In this document: piece by piece, positions 36,088 through 44,800 of the stretch
Numbering within the stretch: the first letter of the stretch is position 1
How the letters are laid out: each line of letters opens with the position of its first letter
Assembly (NCBI GenBank): GCA_017302015.1
Contig: JAFLEE010000001.1
Coordinates: 62,001 to 126,000, forward strand
Origin: Spirochaetota bacterium
GTDB taxonomy: Bacteria > Spirochaetota > UBA12135 > COTS27 > JAFLEE01
Length of the DNA: 64,000 bases
Reading direction: 5' to 3'
Notes under the pieces: generated by a model
Told to the model about the DNA's origin: nothing
What the model saw: the letters and a program-made list of their open reading frames with translations, nothing else
Database searches by the model: none
Made by a program: the position numbers and the translations under genes

Positions 36088-37161
36088 TTGAGCACTGAAC
36101 TCTTCAAGTACCGCGAGGTCAAATACCGCCTCGCCGCCGAATGGCGCGCTTCCCGCCGGGGGGCCCACGCCCCCGTCCCCGGGGAACGCAGCCTGGCTCG
36201 GCGCTTCGCGGTGAGCGCCGACACGGTCCGCAAGGCGCTGGCGGAACTCCTCGAGGAGGGTGTGATCTACCGGGTGGAGCGCCGGGGCACCTTCCTCTCC
36301 CCCCCGGCGCGCATCCGCCAGGTGCTCGTCGTCGCCGAAGAACCGGCCCATTGGCATCCCCTCGACAATAGCCTCACCCATTTTCTCTTCGGCATGAACC
36401 GGGCGGTGCGACGGCGGGAACAGCAGGTCATCCCGGTCTTCCTCGACGCCGAGAGTTTCCTCGCCCAACTCCCCGACCTCGGGCTCATCTATCCGGGCCT
36501 GGCCGGGGTCCTCCTCTACCGCGACATCGGCCTCGTCCTCCGCGCCCGGGCCCAACTCGAGGTGAAGCAGGTTCCCTTCCTCTTTTACGGCTCCGATGCG
36601 CACCTGGGGAGCCTCGATGGGGTGAACCGACATCTATTCGCGGAGTCGACCCTCGTGGACCTCGCCCTCGGGCGCCTCCGCCGCCGCGGCGTGGAGGAGT
36701 GGGTCCTCCTCACGATGGCGAAGATCCCCGTCCTGCGCCGCCGGGGGGAGGCCGCCCGCGCCTGGCTCCTGGAGCGGGGCGTGGCGGCTTCTTCGATCCG
36801 CGTCTTGCCGTTGGACCCCCAGGCGACCTTCCTGAAGCGCCGCCACGCAGACCCGCGGCTGGGAAAACTCCTGGGGCGCCTGGGGCCCTCCTCCGGCGTG
36901 CTCGCCGCTTCGGACAAGTTCGCCCTGCCCCTCATCAACGCCGCCGCCCTCGGGGGCCTGCGCCTGCCGCAGGCGTTCGCGCTGGTGGGCATCGACCATT
37001 ATCCCGCCGCCGGCGAGGGCCCCTTCCGCCTCACGAGCGTGGAGATCCCCTTCGCCGCCGATGGCGCCCGGTGCTTCCTGGCGCTCCTTCGGTGGAAGGC
37101 CGATGGGAAACCCGTGGACAGCCGCAGCCGCCCGCGCCTGCGCCCGGGTGAAACCGCTTGA
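36088..37161 (+). CDS. GntR-type DNA-binding regulator with LacI-like effector domain
   Basis: The 357-residue regulator has an N-terminal winged helix (ERSLARRFAVSADTVRKALAELLEEGVIYRVERRGTF, about 32-70) joined to a periplasmic-binding-like sensor (VLVVAEEPAHWH … GVLAASDKFALPLINAAALGGLRLPQAFALVGID), the AraR-type fusion that senses a sugar. The start is TTG at 36088; no ATG or GTG lies near. A perfect 24-bp palindrome follows 36 bp after its stop, in front of the GH50-like gene, making that gene the likely target. The 116-bp gap before it shows no clear promoter. Confidence 0.85.
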   Translation: MSTELFKYREVKYRLAAEWRASRRGAHAPVPGERSLARRFAVSADTVRKALAELLEEGVIYRVERRGTFLSPPARIRQVLVVAEEPAHWHPLDNSLTHFLFGMNRAVRRREQQVIPVFLDAESFLAQLPDLGLIYPGLAGVLLYRDIGLVLRARAQLEVKQVPFLFYGSDAHLGSLDGVNRHLFAESTLVDLALGRLRRRGVEEWVLLTMAKIPVLRRRGEAARAWLLERGVAASSIRVLPLDPQATFLKRRHADPRLGKLLGRLGPSSGVLAASDKFALPLINAAALGGLRLPQAFALVGIDHYPAAGEGPFRLTSVEIPFAADGARCFLALLRWKADGKPVDSRSRPRLRPGETA

Positions 37162-37197
37162 AACCCGTTCAAGCCCGCCGGGAGGCGGTTCGTGCGC

Positions 37198-37221
37198 GGA
37201 CCCTGCACCGGTGCAGGGTCC
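37198..37221. promoter_or_regulatory. Perfect 24-bp palindrome, candidate operator
   Basis: GGACCCTGCACC is followed at once by its exact reverse complement, with CG at the centre as in LacI/AraR-type operators. It lies 36 bp after the GntR-type gene and 29 bp ahead of the TAAACT box of the GH50-like gene. The lack of a loop and of a U-tract argues against a terminator. Confidence 0.55.
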
Positions 37222-37250
37222 TTTCCATCCCCACCCACCGGATTTCGGTC

Positions 37251-37256
37251 TAAACT
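37251..37256 (+). promoter_or_regulatory. -10 box of the GH50-like gene, predicted leaderless
   Basis: TAAACT lies 6 nt before ATG 37263 with no Shine-Dalgarno between. The -35 region is not convincing, so activation by a bound regulator at the palindrome just upstream is plausible. Confidence 0.4.
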
Positions 37257-37262
37257 CCCGGG

Positions 37263-39362
37263 ATGAAACCCGCATCCCTCAAGCTCCTATCGACCCTCGT
37301 GCTGATCACGCCGCTGCTCTTCCCGGCGGACCGCATCCTCCTCGACCTCGGGTCCGAGAAGGTCCTGAAAGAGGCCACGGCAAAGGAGATCTCGGGGACG
37401 GTGGAGGGGGGCGCCCTTCGATTCACCCCAATGGCCGGCTTCACCTACGCCTGGCCCGGCTACGTGTTCCAATTCCCCCCGGCCGATCTCTCGGACGGCG
37501 GCGAACTGGCCCTGGAGGTCGCCAATGTCGGGACGGTCTCCGCCGAGGTCGGCATCAAGGTGGGCACGGTGAGCGCCGCCGGGAAAAAAGCCCAAGACGA
37601 GAAGCGGTTCCAGATCGTCCCCGGGGTCACCATGACCTTGAAGTTCCCCATCACGCCCAAGGGGCTCGCGGCGGACCGACCGGTGCTCTTCCTCATGAAC
37701 GGGGTGCCCCCCTGGGCCCAGAATCCCGGGAGCAAGGCCTCGGAACTCGATTGGAGCCGGGTGACGGAATTGGGCCTCCACTTCGTTCGCCCCTCGGCCC
37801 AGGCGCGCCTCGTGCTGAAACCCCTGGTGGTCCGCGGCCCATCGGCGGGCGGCGCCAAGGCCCCCGAGAAGCCGTTCCCCCTCTTCGATACCTTCGGCCA
37901 ATACCTCCATGGAGATTGGCCCGGGAAAATCCACACCGTGGCAGACCTCACCGGCGGGGCCGCCGCGGAACGGGCCGAGTACGACGCCAAGCCCCGGCCG
38001 AAGGATTGGGACAAGTACGGGGGCTGGGCGAAGGGACCCGCGCTGATGTCCACCGGCTTTTTCTACGTCACCAACCTGGCGGGTAAATGGTGGTATGTGG
38101 ATCCCGAGGGCAAACTCTTCTTTGCCCACGGCATCCACGGGGTGCGCTATGGCACGCCGACCCCCGTCACGGATCGGGAGTCCTGGTTCGAAAAATTGCC
38201 CGACCCCTCCGATCCCGTCCTCGGCTCCTTCTGGGAGAGCTATAAGGCCTGGGGTTCCTGGTATTACAAAGAAGGAACGCCCGTGCGAACCTATAATTTC
38301 ACCCAGGCCAATCTCCGGCGCAAATACGGGGAGGATTGGAAGAAGACCTTCGATGATTTATGCACCCGGCGCCTGCCCAGTTGGGGGATGAATACCATCG
38401 GAGCCGGCTCGAGCCTGAGCATCCCGGCCCTGAAGCGCATGGCCTATTATGTCTACGTGGTGCCCAAGGCCCCCGTGCTCAAGGCGGCCAAGGGCTATTG
38501 GGGGAATTTCTACGACGTCTTCGATCCGGGCTTCGCCCCGGCGGTGAAGGCCGCCCTCGGGAACCTGGCGAAGACCCTCGCCGAGGATCCCTGGCTCCTC
38601 GGGGTGGGGGTCGACAACGAACTCAGTTGGGGCGCCCAGGGCGCGGCCTCCCTCGCCGTGGCCACGCTCCAATGCCCCCCGGACCAAGCCGGCAAACGGG
38701 CCTTCGTGGAGGAACTTCGTAAAAAATACGGCGAGATCGAGGCCCTCAACAGGGCCTGGGGCGCCGCGCATGCCTCCTGGGAGGCGCTCCTCGCCTCCAC
38801 GGCGGCCCCCGACGCGAAGAAGGCCGGGGAGGATCTGCGCGCCTTCAACGAAAAACTCATCGCGCGGTATTTCCAGGTTTGCCGAGACTCGGTGCGGGAG
38901 CAGTTTCCCCGCCATCTCTACACCGGCTGCCGCTTCGCTTCCCGCGCCCCCGAGGTGGAGGCCATCGCCCACCGCTATTGCGATGTCGTCAGCCACAACC
39001 ATTACAAGTACGACGTGGGCGAACTCGTTCCCCCCGTGGCGAACCCGAGGCCCCTCATGGTGACCGAGTTCCATTTCTGCGTGCCCGATCGGGGCCATTT
39101 CTCCCCCGCCGGCCTCCTCGAGGTGCCCCATCTGGCGGCGCAAGCCGAGCGCTACGGGAATTACTTAAGCAGCGCGCTCGCCCATCCCCTGGTGGTCGGG
39201 ACCTTCTGGTTCCTCTACCAGCACGAACCCCCCAGCGGCCGGTTCGACGGCGAGAATTATAGCTGCGGCTTCGTGGACAGCGTCGATGTCCCCGTACGGG
39301 AATTGGTGGAGGCCAGCCGCAAGGTGGGCGAACACCTTTATTCCCGGCGAAACGGAAAATAG
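37263..39362 (+). CDS. Exported GH50-like beta-agarase-type glycoside hydrolase
   Basis: GH50 enzymes cleave agarose or related galactans. The 699-residue protein has a signal peptide (LLSTLVLITPLLFPA, about 8-22). An N-terminal beta domain (about 30-195) precedes the agarase-type catalytic barrel: DKYGGWAKGPALMSTGFFYV, GKWWYVDPEGKLFFAHGIHGVRYGTPTPVTDRESWFEKLPD, acid/base Glu453 in GVDNELSWG and nucleophile Glu602 in VTEFHFCVPDRG. The substrate may be another galactan. It ends before a terminator with a short T-run. Control by the adjacent GntR-type regulator through the palindrome is inferred. Confidence 0.82.
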   Translation: MKPASLKLLSTLVLITPLLFPADRILLDLGSEKVLKEATAKEISGTVEGGALRFTPMAGFTYAWPGYVFQFPPADLSDGGELALEVANVGTVSAEVGIKVGTVSAAGKKAQDEKRFQIVPGVTMTLKFPITPKGLAADRPVLFLMNGVPPWAQNPGSKASELDWSRVTELGLHFVRPSAQARLVLKPLVVRGPSAGGAKAPEKPFPLFDTFGQYLHGDWPGKIHTVADLTGGAAAERAEYDAKPRPKDWDKYGGWAKGPALMSTGFFYVTNLAGKWWYVDPEGKLFFAHGIHGVRYGTPTPVTDRESWFEKLPDPSDPVLGSFWESYKAWGSWYYKEGTPVRTYNFTQANLRRKYGEDWKKTFDDLCTRRLPSWGMNTIGAGSSLSIPALKRMAYYVYVVPKAPVLKAAKGYWGNFYDVFDPGFAPAVKAALGNLAKTLAEDPWLLGVGVDNELSWGAQGAASLAVATLQCPPDQAGKRAFVEELRKKYGEIEALNRAWGAAHASWEALLASTAAPDAKKAGEDLRAFNEKLIARYFQVCRDSVREQFPRHLYTGCRFASRAPEVEAIAHRYCDVVSHNHYKYDVGELVPPVANPRPLMVTEFHFCVPDRGHFSPAGLLEVPHLAAQAERYGNYLSSALAHPLVVGTFWFLYQHEPPSGRFDGENYSCGFVDSVDVPVRELVEASRKVGEHLYSRRNGK

Positions 39363-39373
39363 GGTCGCGAAAC

Positions 39374-39404
39374 GGCGGGTCTGGTTTGCGGCCCGCCTTT
39401 CGTT
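39374..39404 (+). terminator. Intrinsic terminator after the GH50-like gene
   Basis: GGCGGG (39374-39379), 12-nt loop, CCCGCC (39392-39397), followed by TTTCGTT. It is the most classical rho-independent terminator in the window. Confidence 0.6.
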
Positions 39405-39568
39405 CGGTGTCACTGTGGGGGCAGCTTCCCGATTTTTAAACACCGGCACCCAATAGAACAAGATTTGTTTTCTTATGAAACATACCCCGCCCCCGGGGTG
39501 ATATGGGTCGATCCAGCGCGAATCGCCCGAAGAACCCCCTTCGCCGACTCGTTCTCTCTCGGATTTTC

Positions 39569-39598
39569 TTGGCGGCTAGATTTCCCTTCCAATAATAA
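39569..39598 (+). promoter_or_regulatory. Candidate promoter of the sialate O-acetylesterase gene
   Basis: TTGGCG (39569-39574), 17-18 bp spacer, ATAATA or TAATAA (39592-39598). The preceding AT-rich stretch also has ACCCCG-CCCC-CGGGGT (39484-39499), an inverted repeat of unknown role. Confidence 0.4.
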
Positions 39599-39630
39599 AA
39601 TCCAAGCATTCCCGACCCAGGATGTCCCCA

Positions 39631-41805
39631 ATGAAACGACTCTTGCGCCTCGCGTCCATCGCCTTCCTCTTGCTCGCGGTGAACGCCTTCGCCGATCTAC
39701 GGCTGGCGAGCATCTTCAGCAGCAATATGGTCCTCCAGCAGGAGAAGCCCATCGTGGTGTGGGGATGGGACGCGCCCGGCACCCAGGTCACCGTGACGCT
39801 GGGCGATAAGACCGCCCAAGCCACCGCCAACGCCAAGGGCGAATGGAAGGCGACCCTGGCGCCCATGAAGGCCGACGGCAAGACCTACGCGCTCACCGTG
39901 AAGGGCACGAGCGCCGTGGTGTGCGAGAATGTCGTGCTCGGCGAAGTCTGGCTCTGCTCGGGCCAGTCCAATATGGAATGGGGCATCCGGGGGGTCGACG
40001 ACGCGGCCACCGAGATCGCCGCGGCGAATTACAGCAATATCCGCCTCTTCTTCGTCCCCAAGAAATTCCTGGCCTCCCCCACCAACGCCATCCCCTCCGC
40101 CTGGAAGGCTTGCACGCCGGCGACCATCGTCGAGGGCCATTCCGCCGTGGGTTATTTCTTCGGCCGCAATATCCACACGAACCTGAAGGTGCCCGTGGGC
40201 CTCATCACGTCGGCCTGGGGCGGCACGCGCATCGAGCCCTGGACGGTGCCCGAAGGCTTCGCCATGGTGCCGGTGCTCCAGAGCCAACTCACCCAGGCCC
40301 TCGCCATGGACCCCCGTTCCGCGCTGCGCAAGGCCGCCCTGGAGACCTACCTGAAGAAACTCGAAGCCTGGGCCGCCGAAGCCCGCGCCTCCATCGCCAG
40401 CGATTCCGCCAACGCCATCGCCCCTCCCTATCCCCCCGAACTCCTCCCCCCGACCTCCCAGCAGCAGCCCTCGGTGCTCTATAACGGGATGATCCACCCC
40501 CTCGTCCCTTTCGCCATCCGGGGCGCCCTGTGGTACCAGGGCGAGAGCAACCATCCCGAAGGCCTCCTCTACACCGAAAAAAAGAAGGCGCTCATCCTCG
40601 GCTGGCGCAAGATCTGGGGCGACGAGTTCCCGTTCTATTTCGTGCAGATCGCTCCCTACCAGTATGGCAACGAGAACCCTTCCATCCTCGCCGAGTTCTG
40701 GGAGGCCGTCGATATCGCCACCCGCGTCATCCCCAAGGTGGGCATGGCCGTCGTCAACGATATCGGGAACCTGAAGGATATCCACCCCAAAAACAAACAG
40801 GAAGTCGGCCGGCGCCTCGCCCTCCACGCCCTGGCCAAGGACTACGGCCGCAAGGGCCTGGAATGGTCGGGACCGACCTATAAATCCCACCTCGTCGAGG
40901 GCGACAAGATGAAGGTCAGTTTCGACCACGTGGGCGCGGGCCTCGTCAGCCGCGATGGCAAGCCCCTCACCTGGTGGGAACTCCTCGACGCGAAGGAGGG
41001 CGGTTGGACCCCGGCCGAGGCCGTGATCCAGGGCGCCCAAGTCGTGGTGAGCGCGCCGTCGGTGAAGAACCCCCTCGCCGTGCGCCATGCCTGGCATAAG
41101 CTCGCCGAGCCCAATTTCATGAATAAAGACGGCCTGCCCGCCGTGCCCTTCCGCGCTGGCGCCTGGACCAACCGCGACGCCCTCTCCCTCAACGTGGGCG
41201 AATTGAAGGACTACCAATTGGTCCTCCAGCTCGATATCGCCAAGGTCTCGGGCGAGCCCGCCTACGCCGTCGACAACCGCGCCACAGTGAAACCCTTCGA
41301 CCGCATCGCCTATTACCTCGAATTGAAGGGCGCCACCGGGGAAGCCCAATGGCTTTGGGTGAGCATGGACGCCTACACCGCCGACGCGGCCAAACTGGGC
41401 GTGCCCACCCTGGCCAATAAGGCCGTATTCCAGCAGCTCCTCACCGGCCTAAACATCTACTGCAACGTGCCCGGCGTCACGACCGGCACGGGCCTCAAGG
41501 GCAATATCGAGTTCTGGACCCATAATTACGGGGCCGCCAACGCGAAGAACGTCCCCAACGCCTCCGCCAACGACTACGATTTCGGCGACCAGATGAGCGA
41601 CCCCGAAAACGGCCACGGCAGCATGCAGATCCACAATTACGAGGCCAGGCAGGTGCTCTTCGCCATGAACGGCTGGAAGGGCGGAAACCCCGACCTGGGC
41701 ATCGGCAATCGCCCCGGGGAGAAGAATACCGACTGGACTTTCGCCGGCAACGCCCGCAGCTACACGACCAAGATCATGAAGGTGTTCGTGCGGCTTAAAC
41801 CCTGA
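39631..41805 (+). CDS. Exported sialate O-acetylesterase-type SGNH esterase with C-terminal beta domain
   Basis: These enzymes remove acetyl groups from sialic acids or plant/algal glycans. The 724-residue protein has a signal peptide (SIAFLLLAVNAFA) and an N-terminal Ig-like sandwich. The SGNH hydrolase core has Ser113 in CSGQSNMEW, LITSAWGGTRIEPW, LWYQGESN and the catalytic Asp383-x-His385 in KDIHPKNKQ. After about residue 520 an extra beta-rich domain (about 200 residues, with DYDFGDQMSDPENGHGSMQIHNY) is present that ordinary members lack. ATG 39631 is preferred over ATG 39622 because AGGA then lies 8 nt upstream. It converges on the giant GH42-like gene. Confidence 0.85.
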   Translation: MKRLLRLASIAFLLLAVNAFADLRLASIFSSNMVLQQEKPIVVWGWDAPGTQVTVTLGDKTAQATANAKGEWKATLAPMKADGKTYALTVKGTSAVVCENVVLGEVWLCSGQSNMEWGIRGVDDAATEIAAANYSNIRLFFVPKKFLASPTNAIPSAWKACTPATIVEGHSAVGYFFGRNIHTNLKVPVGLITSAWGGTRIEPWTVPEGFAMVPVLQSQLTQALAMDPRSALRKAALETYLKKLEAWAAEARASIASDSANAIAPPYPPELLPPTSQQQPSVLYNGMIHPLVPFAIRGALWYQGESNHPEGLLYTEKKKALILGWRKIWGDEFPFYFVQIAPYQYGNENPSILAEFWEAVDIATRVIPKVGMAVVNDIGNLKDIHPKNKQEVGRRLALHALAKDYGRKGLEWSGPTYKSHLVEGDKMKVSFDHVGAGLVSRDGKPLTWWELLDAKEGGWTPAEAVIQGAQVVVSAPSVKNPLAVRHAWHKLAEPNFMNKDGLPAVPFRAGAWTNRDALSLNVGELKDYQLVLQLDIAKVSGEPAYAVDNRATVKPFDRIAYYLELKGATGEAQWLWVSMDAYTADAAKLGVPTLANKAVFQQLLTGLNIYCNVPGVTTGTGLKGNIEFWTHNYGAANAKNVPNASANDYDFGDQMSDPENGHGSMQIHNYEARQVLFAMNGWKGGNPDLGIGNRPGEKNTDWTFAGNARSYTTKIMKVFVRLKP

Positions 41806-41818
41806 TCCATCGGCAACG

Positions 41819-41838
41819 CCGGGCCTCGTGCGGCCCGG
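41819..41838. terminator. Hairpin between converging esterase and GH42-like genes
   Basis: CCGGGCC (41819-41825), 6-nt loop, GGCCCGG (41832-41838). A perfect 7-bp stem without a U-tract, between two converging stop codons. Confidence 0.5.
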
Positions 41839-41862
41839 GGCACTCGGCTCCCCGCCGCGGCC

Positions 41863-44800
41863 TCATTCCTTTTCGATGAGGAACCCGTAGGTGCGCCCCG
41901 ATACCGCGGAGAAGGCCTGTCCGCCCTTGAGGGTTCCCGCGAAGGGGCCCAGCACCCCACGCGCCCGCAGGCCGGGCGGCAGGAGGAGCGTCTTCGCGCC
42001 GGAAGTCTTGGTATGGAGGGCGACGAGGTCGTTGCCGGCGTGCACCGGGTCGTCGCCGCGGAAATAGGCTTGGACCCCCGCGCCCAGGGCGAGGGTCCGC
42101 AAGGCCGCGGGCGGCAGATTGGGCACCGTGGCGAAGTATTGCGTGAGGCCGTCTTTGCGCCAACGAACCATGGCCGGCTTCCCGTCGGGGGTGCGGGCGA
42201 GCACCTCGTCGAAACCGGAGAGGGGGAAAAACCAGGGTCCCGTCGAAATTTGGCTCTCCACGAGGCCTTCCCCGAAGCTCCCCCCGGCGAACTTCATGGA
42301 AAGCGGTTTCTTCACGGCGTCCATGGCGAAGGGAAGGCCCAGGAGCGCCTCGATATTCGAGGGGGAAGGGCCCCGGTCCGGATAGAACACGCCGGGCGCG
42401 TAGAGCCAGAGTAATTGGGCTCCTTCCCGGCGCGCCCGCTCCATGATGGTTTTGCGCGCCGCTTCGCTGAGCACCAGCAGATTATTGGCGATATAGAGTT
42501 TATGGGGCGGCAAGCGGCCCTCTTCCAGGAGGTCGGCCAAGAGCACGTGGCGGAAGGAGAAGCCGGCCTCGGGGAGGCGCCGCATGAGTTCCGCCGTGAG
42601 GAGCGCGTGGATCCCGTCGCCGCCGTTATTGCGCGCGTAGAAGGCGCTGTCCTCGTCGCTGACGATGCAGACGTCCCGGGGCACGGTGCCCAGGGGCTTC
42701 TCGGGGAGCGAACGGTAGAGGGCGAGTTGGGAGGCGATCTGGTCCAGGAGGACGGGCTCGCGGAACCAACGCTCGTACATCTCCATCCAATGGGCGCCCA
42801 TGCCGCGGGCCCACAGGAGCGCGAAGGCGCGGTCCATGACCCCGAGGCTCTGCTCCACGGTGTCGGACTTGCCGTTGACGCTCTCGTAATAGGTGGGCTC
42901 GCTGAAGGTGCGCAGGTCGAGTTCGGCGATCACCAATTTGCCGTGGCTGCTGAAGGCCTCCGCCGGCTGCATGGGGCTATCGCCGAGGCCGAGGCGCCTC
43001 CAGTGGTAGAGCGTGGGGCCGAACACGAAGTCGATGGAAGGGTCGCGGGCGAGGCGGCTTAAGCGCAGGTGGCCGGCATCCTGGAGATGCCAGTACATGC
43101 GGCTGAACATGAGGAGATAGCCGTAATAGGAGCCCGAGATCCAAGCCCCCCCGCTCGCCTTTTTGACCATCGCGGCATTGGCGCCCAGGTAGCCCGCCAC
43201 CGCTTCGTTGCGCCACGTGAAATAGTCGATGAGATCCCGGTCGCGGCCCGGGTCGAGGAGGTTGACCACCGAGGAGGCGTCGAGGCGCTCCGGTTCGACC
43301 TGCCGCACGGTCGCCAAGCTCAAGCCGGGCCGCGCCCAGGCTTGGGAGAGCCGCGCATCCGTGCCGTACTTCCCCTCCAAAAACCCCCGGAACGCCGCTT
43401 CGGCGGCCGGGGACGCGTCGGCGTAAGCGCGCCCTGAATGCCCGCGCCCGTGGGACCACATATTCTCCCAGGTCACCCCGTCTACCGGGGCGATGCCGAC
43501 CACCCGGGTCGCGTAGGAGGAACGGCGGATATGCTCCACCAATTTCCCGTAGAGGACCTCCAAGTCTGCGCGCCATTTTTTGGATGCCAAGGACTGGAAA
43601 TCCTCGTTGGGGTTGGGTTTTTCGCCGCGGAAGAACGCCGTCGCCTCCCCCGGATTCTTCGAGAGCCACCAGGCGGGCATATAGGTCGCCGTGGCGAGGA
43701 GCACGCGCGCCCGGGGCGCATTAAGGACGATCACCGCCATGGCCTGGTCCAATGAGGAAAAGTCCATGCGCTCCGGTTCCGGCCAGAACTTCGATAGGAA
43801 GAGGGGCAGGCGCACGACCTCGATCCCCGCCTTCGCGCTCTGGCGGATGAGGTGGCCGCGCTCCTGCGGGGCGTCGATGAACGCGCCGGGGAGGTCGTAA
43901 TAGAATGGGGGCAAACGCTCGCCCGCGACGCGGAACCAGGGCCGCTCCCCGGCGCCCGTGATGGTGAAGGGAACGAGGGCATGGGGCGTGCGGGCTCGCA
44001 CCGTCACCGTCCCCAATCGGGGGCTTCCCTCGATCTCCAGGTAATCCGTCTCGAGGGAGAGGGGAGCGTCTCCGCCGCGCTCGTCATCCTGTTCGGGGAG
44101 CGAATAGGAAACGGAGACCTCCCCGCCGACGCGCCACGAGCCCGTAGGCGGTTGGGTGGCGAGCTGCACGCGCCGCACGCCACCCGTGGGCAAGGCCAGG
44201 CTCGCATCGAGGCGCTCGGAGTCCACCGCGGGCGCCGAGAGGATCTTCGCCGTGAAGCCCCCCGGCCGCTGCCCCGTGATGCGCAGGCGGCCGCGGGGGC
44301 CGAGGTAAGAATAGGCCATGCGGGAACCCCAAGGCGGGCAGGGAACCTTCCCTTGGACCATCACCTTCTCCTCGACCTTGGGCGGGGGAGCGTCCCCGCC
44401 CTCGTGGCAAGTCCACGCCTCGTCCGTCTCGAGGAAAAAATGCTTCCCGTCCGCGCCCTGGACATAGAGGTTCAGGAGGGCCCCGCCCCAAGCGGAGAAA
44501 TTGCGCACTTTCAAGAGGAGTTCGTTGGAGCCGACCTTGAGATCTCCCGCGATGGAGAGCCTTCCCGGTACGGTCCAATCGGAGCTCACGGACCTCTCCT
44601 TGCCGTTGACCCAGAGGCTGCACTGATCGTCGCCGGTGGCGAGCACGGTCGCCTCGGCGACGGGACCCGGGCAGACGAAGACGCGACGGAACCACACGGT
44701 GGTTTCATTGGGACCCGCCCCGAGGCGGCTCCAGATCCAAGACCCGCGCCAGGAAGCGGCCGGTGGATCGAGATCGGGAAGCTCCAGAAGCTCAAGGCGC

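Noticed and set aside
37198-37221. Rho-independent terminator for the GntR-type gene
   Set aside because: A loop-free perfect palindrome without a following T-run, placed just ahead of a promoter, fits an operator better.
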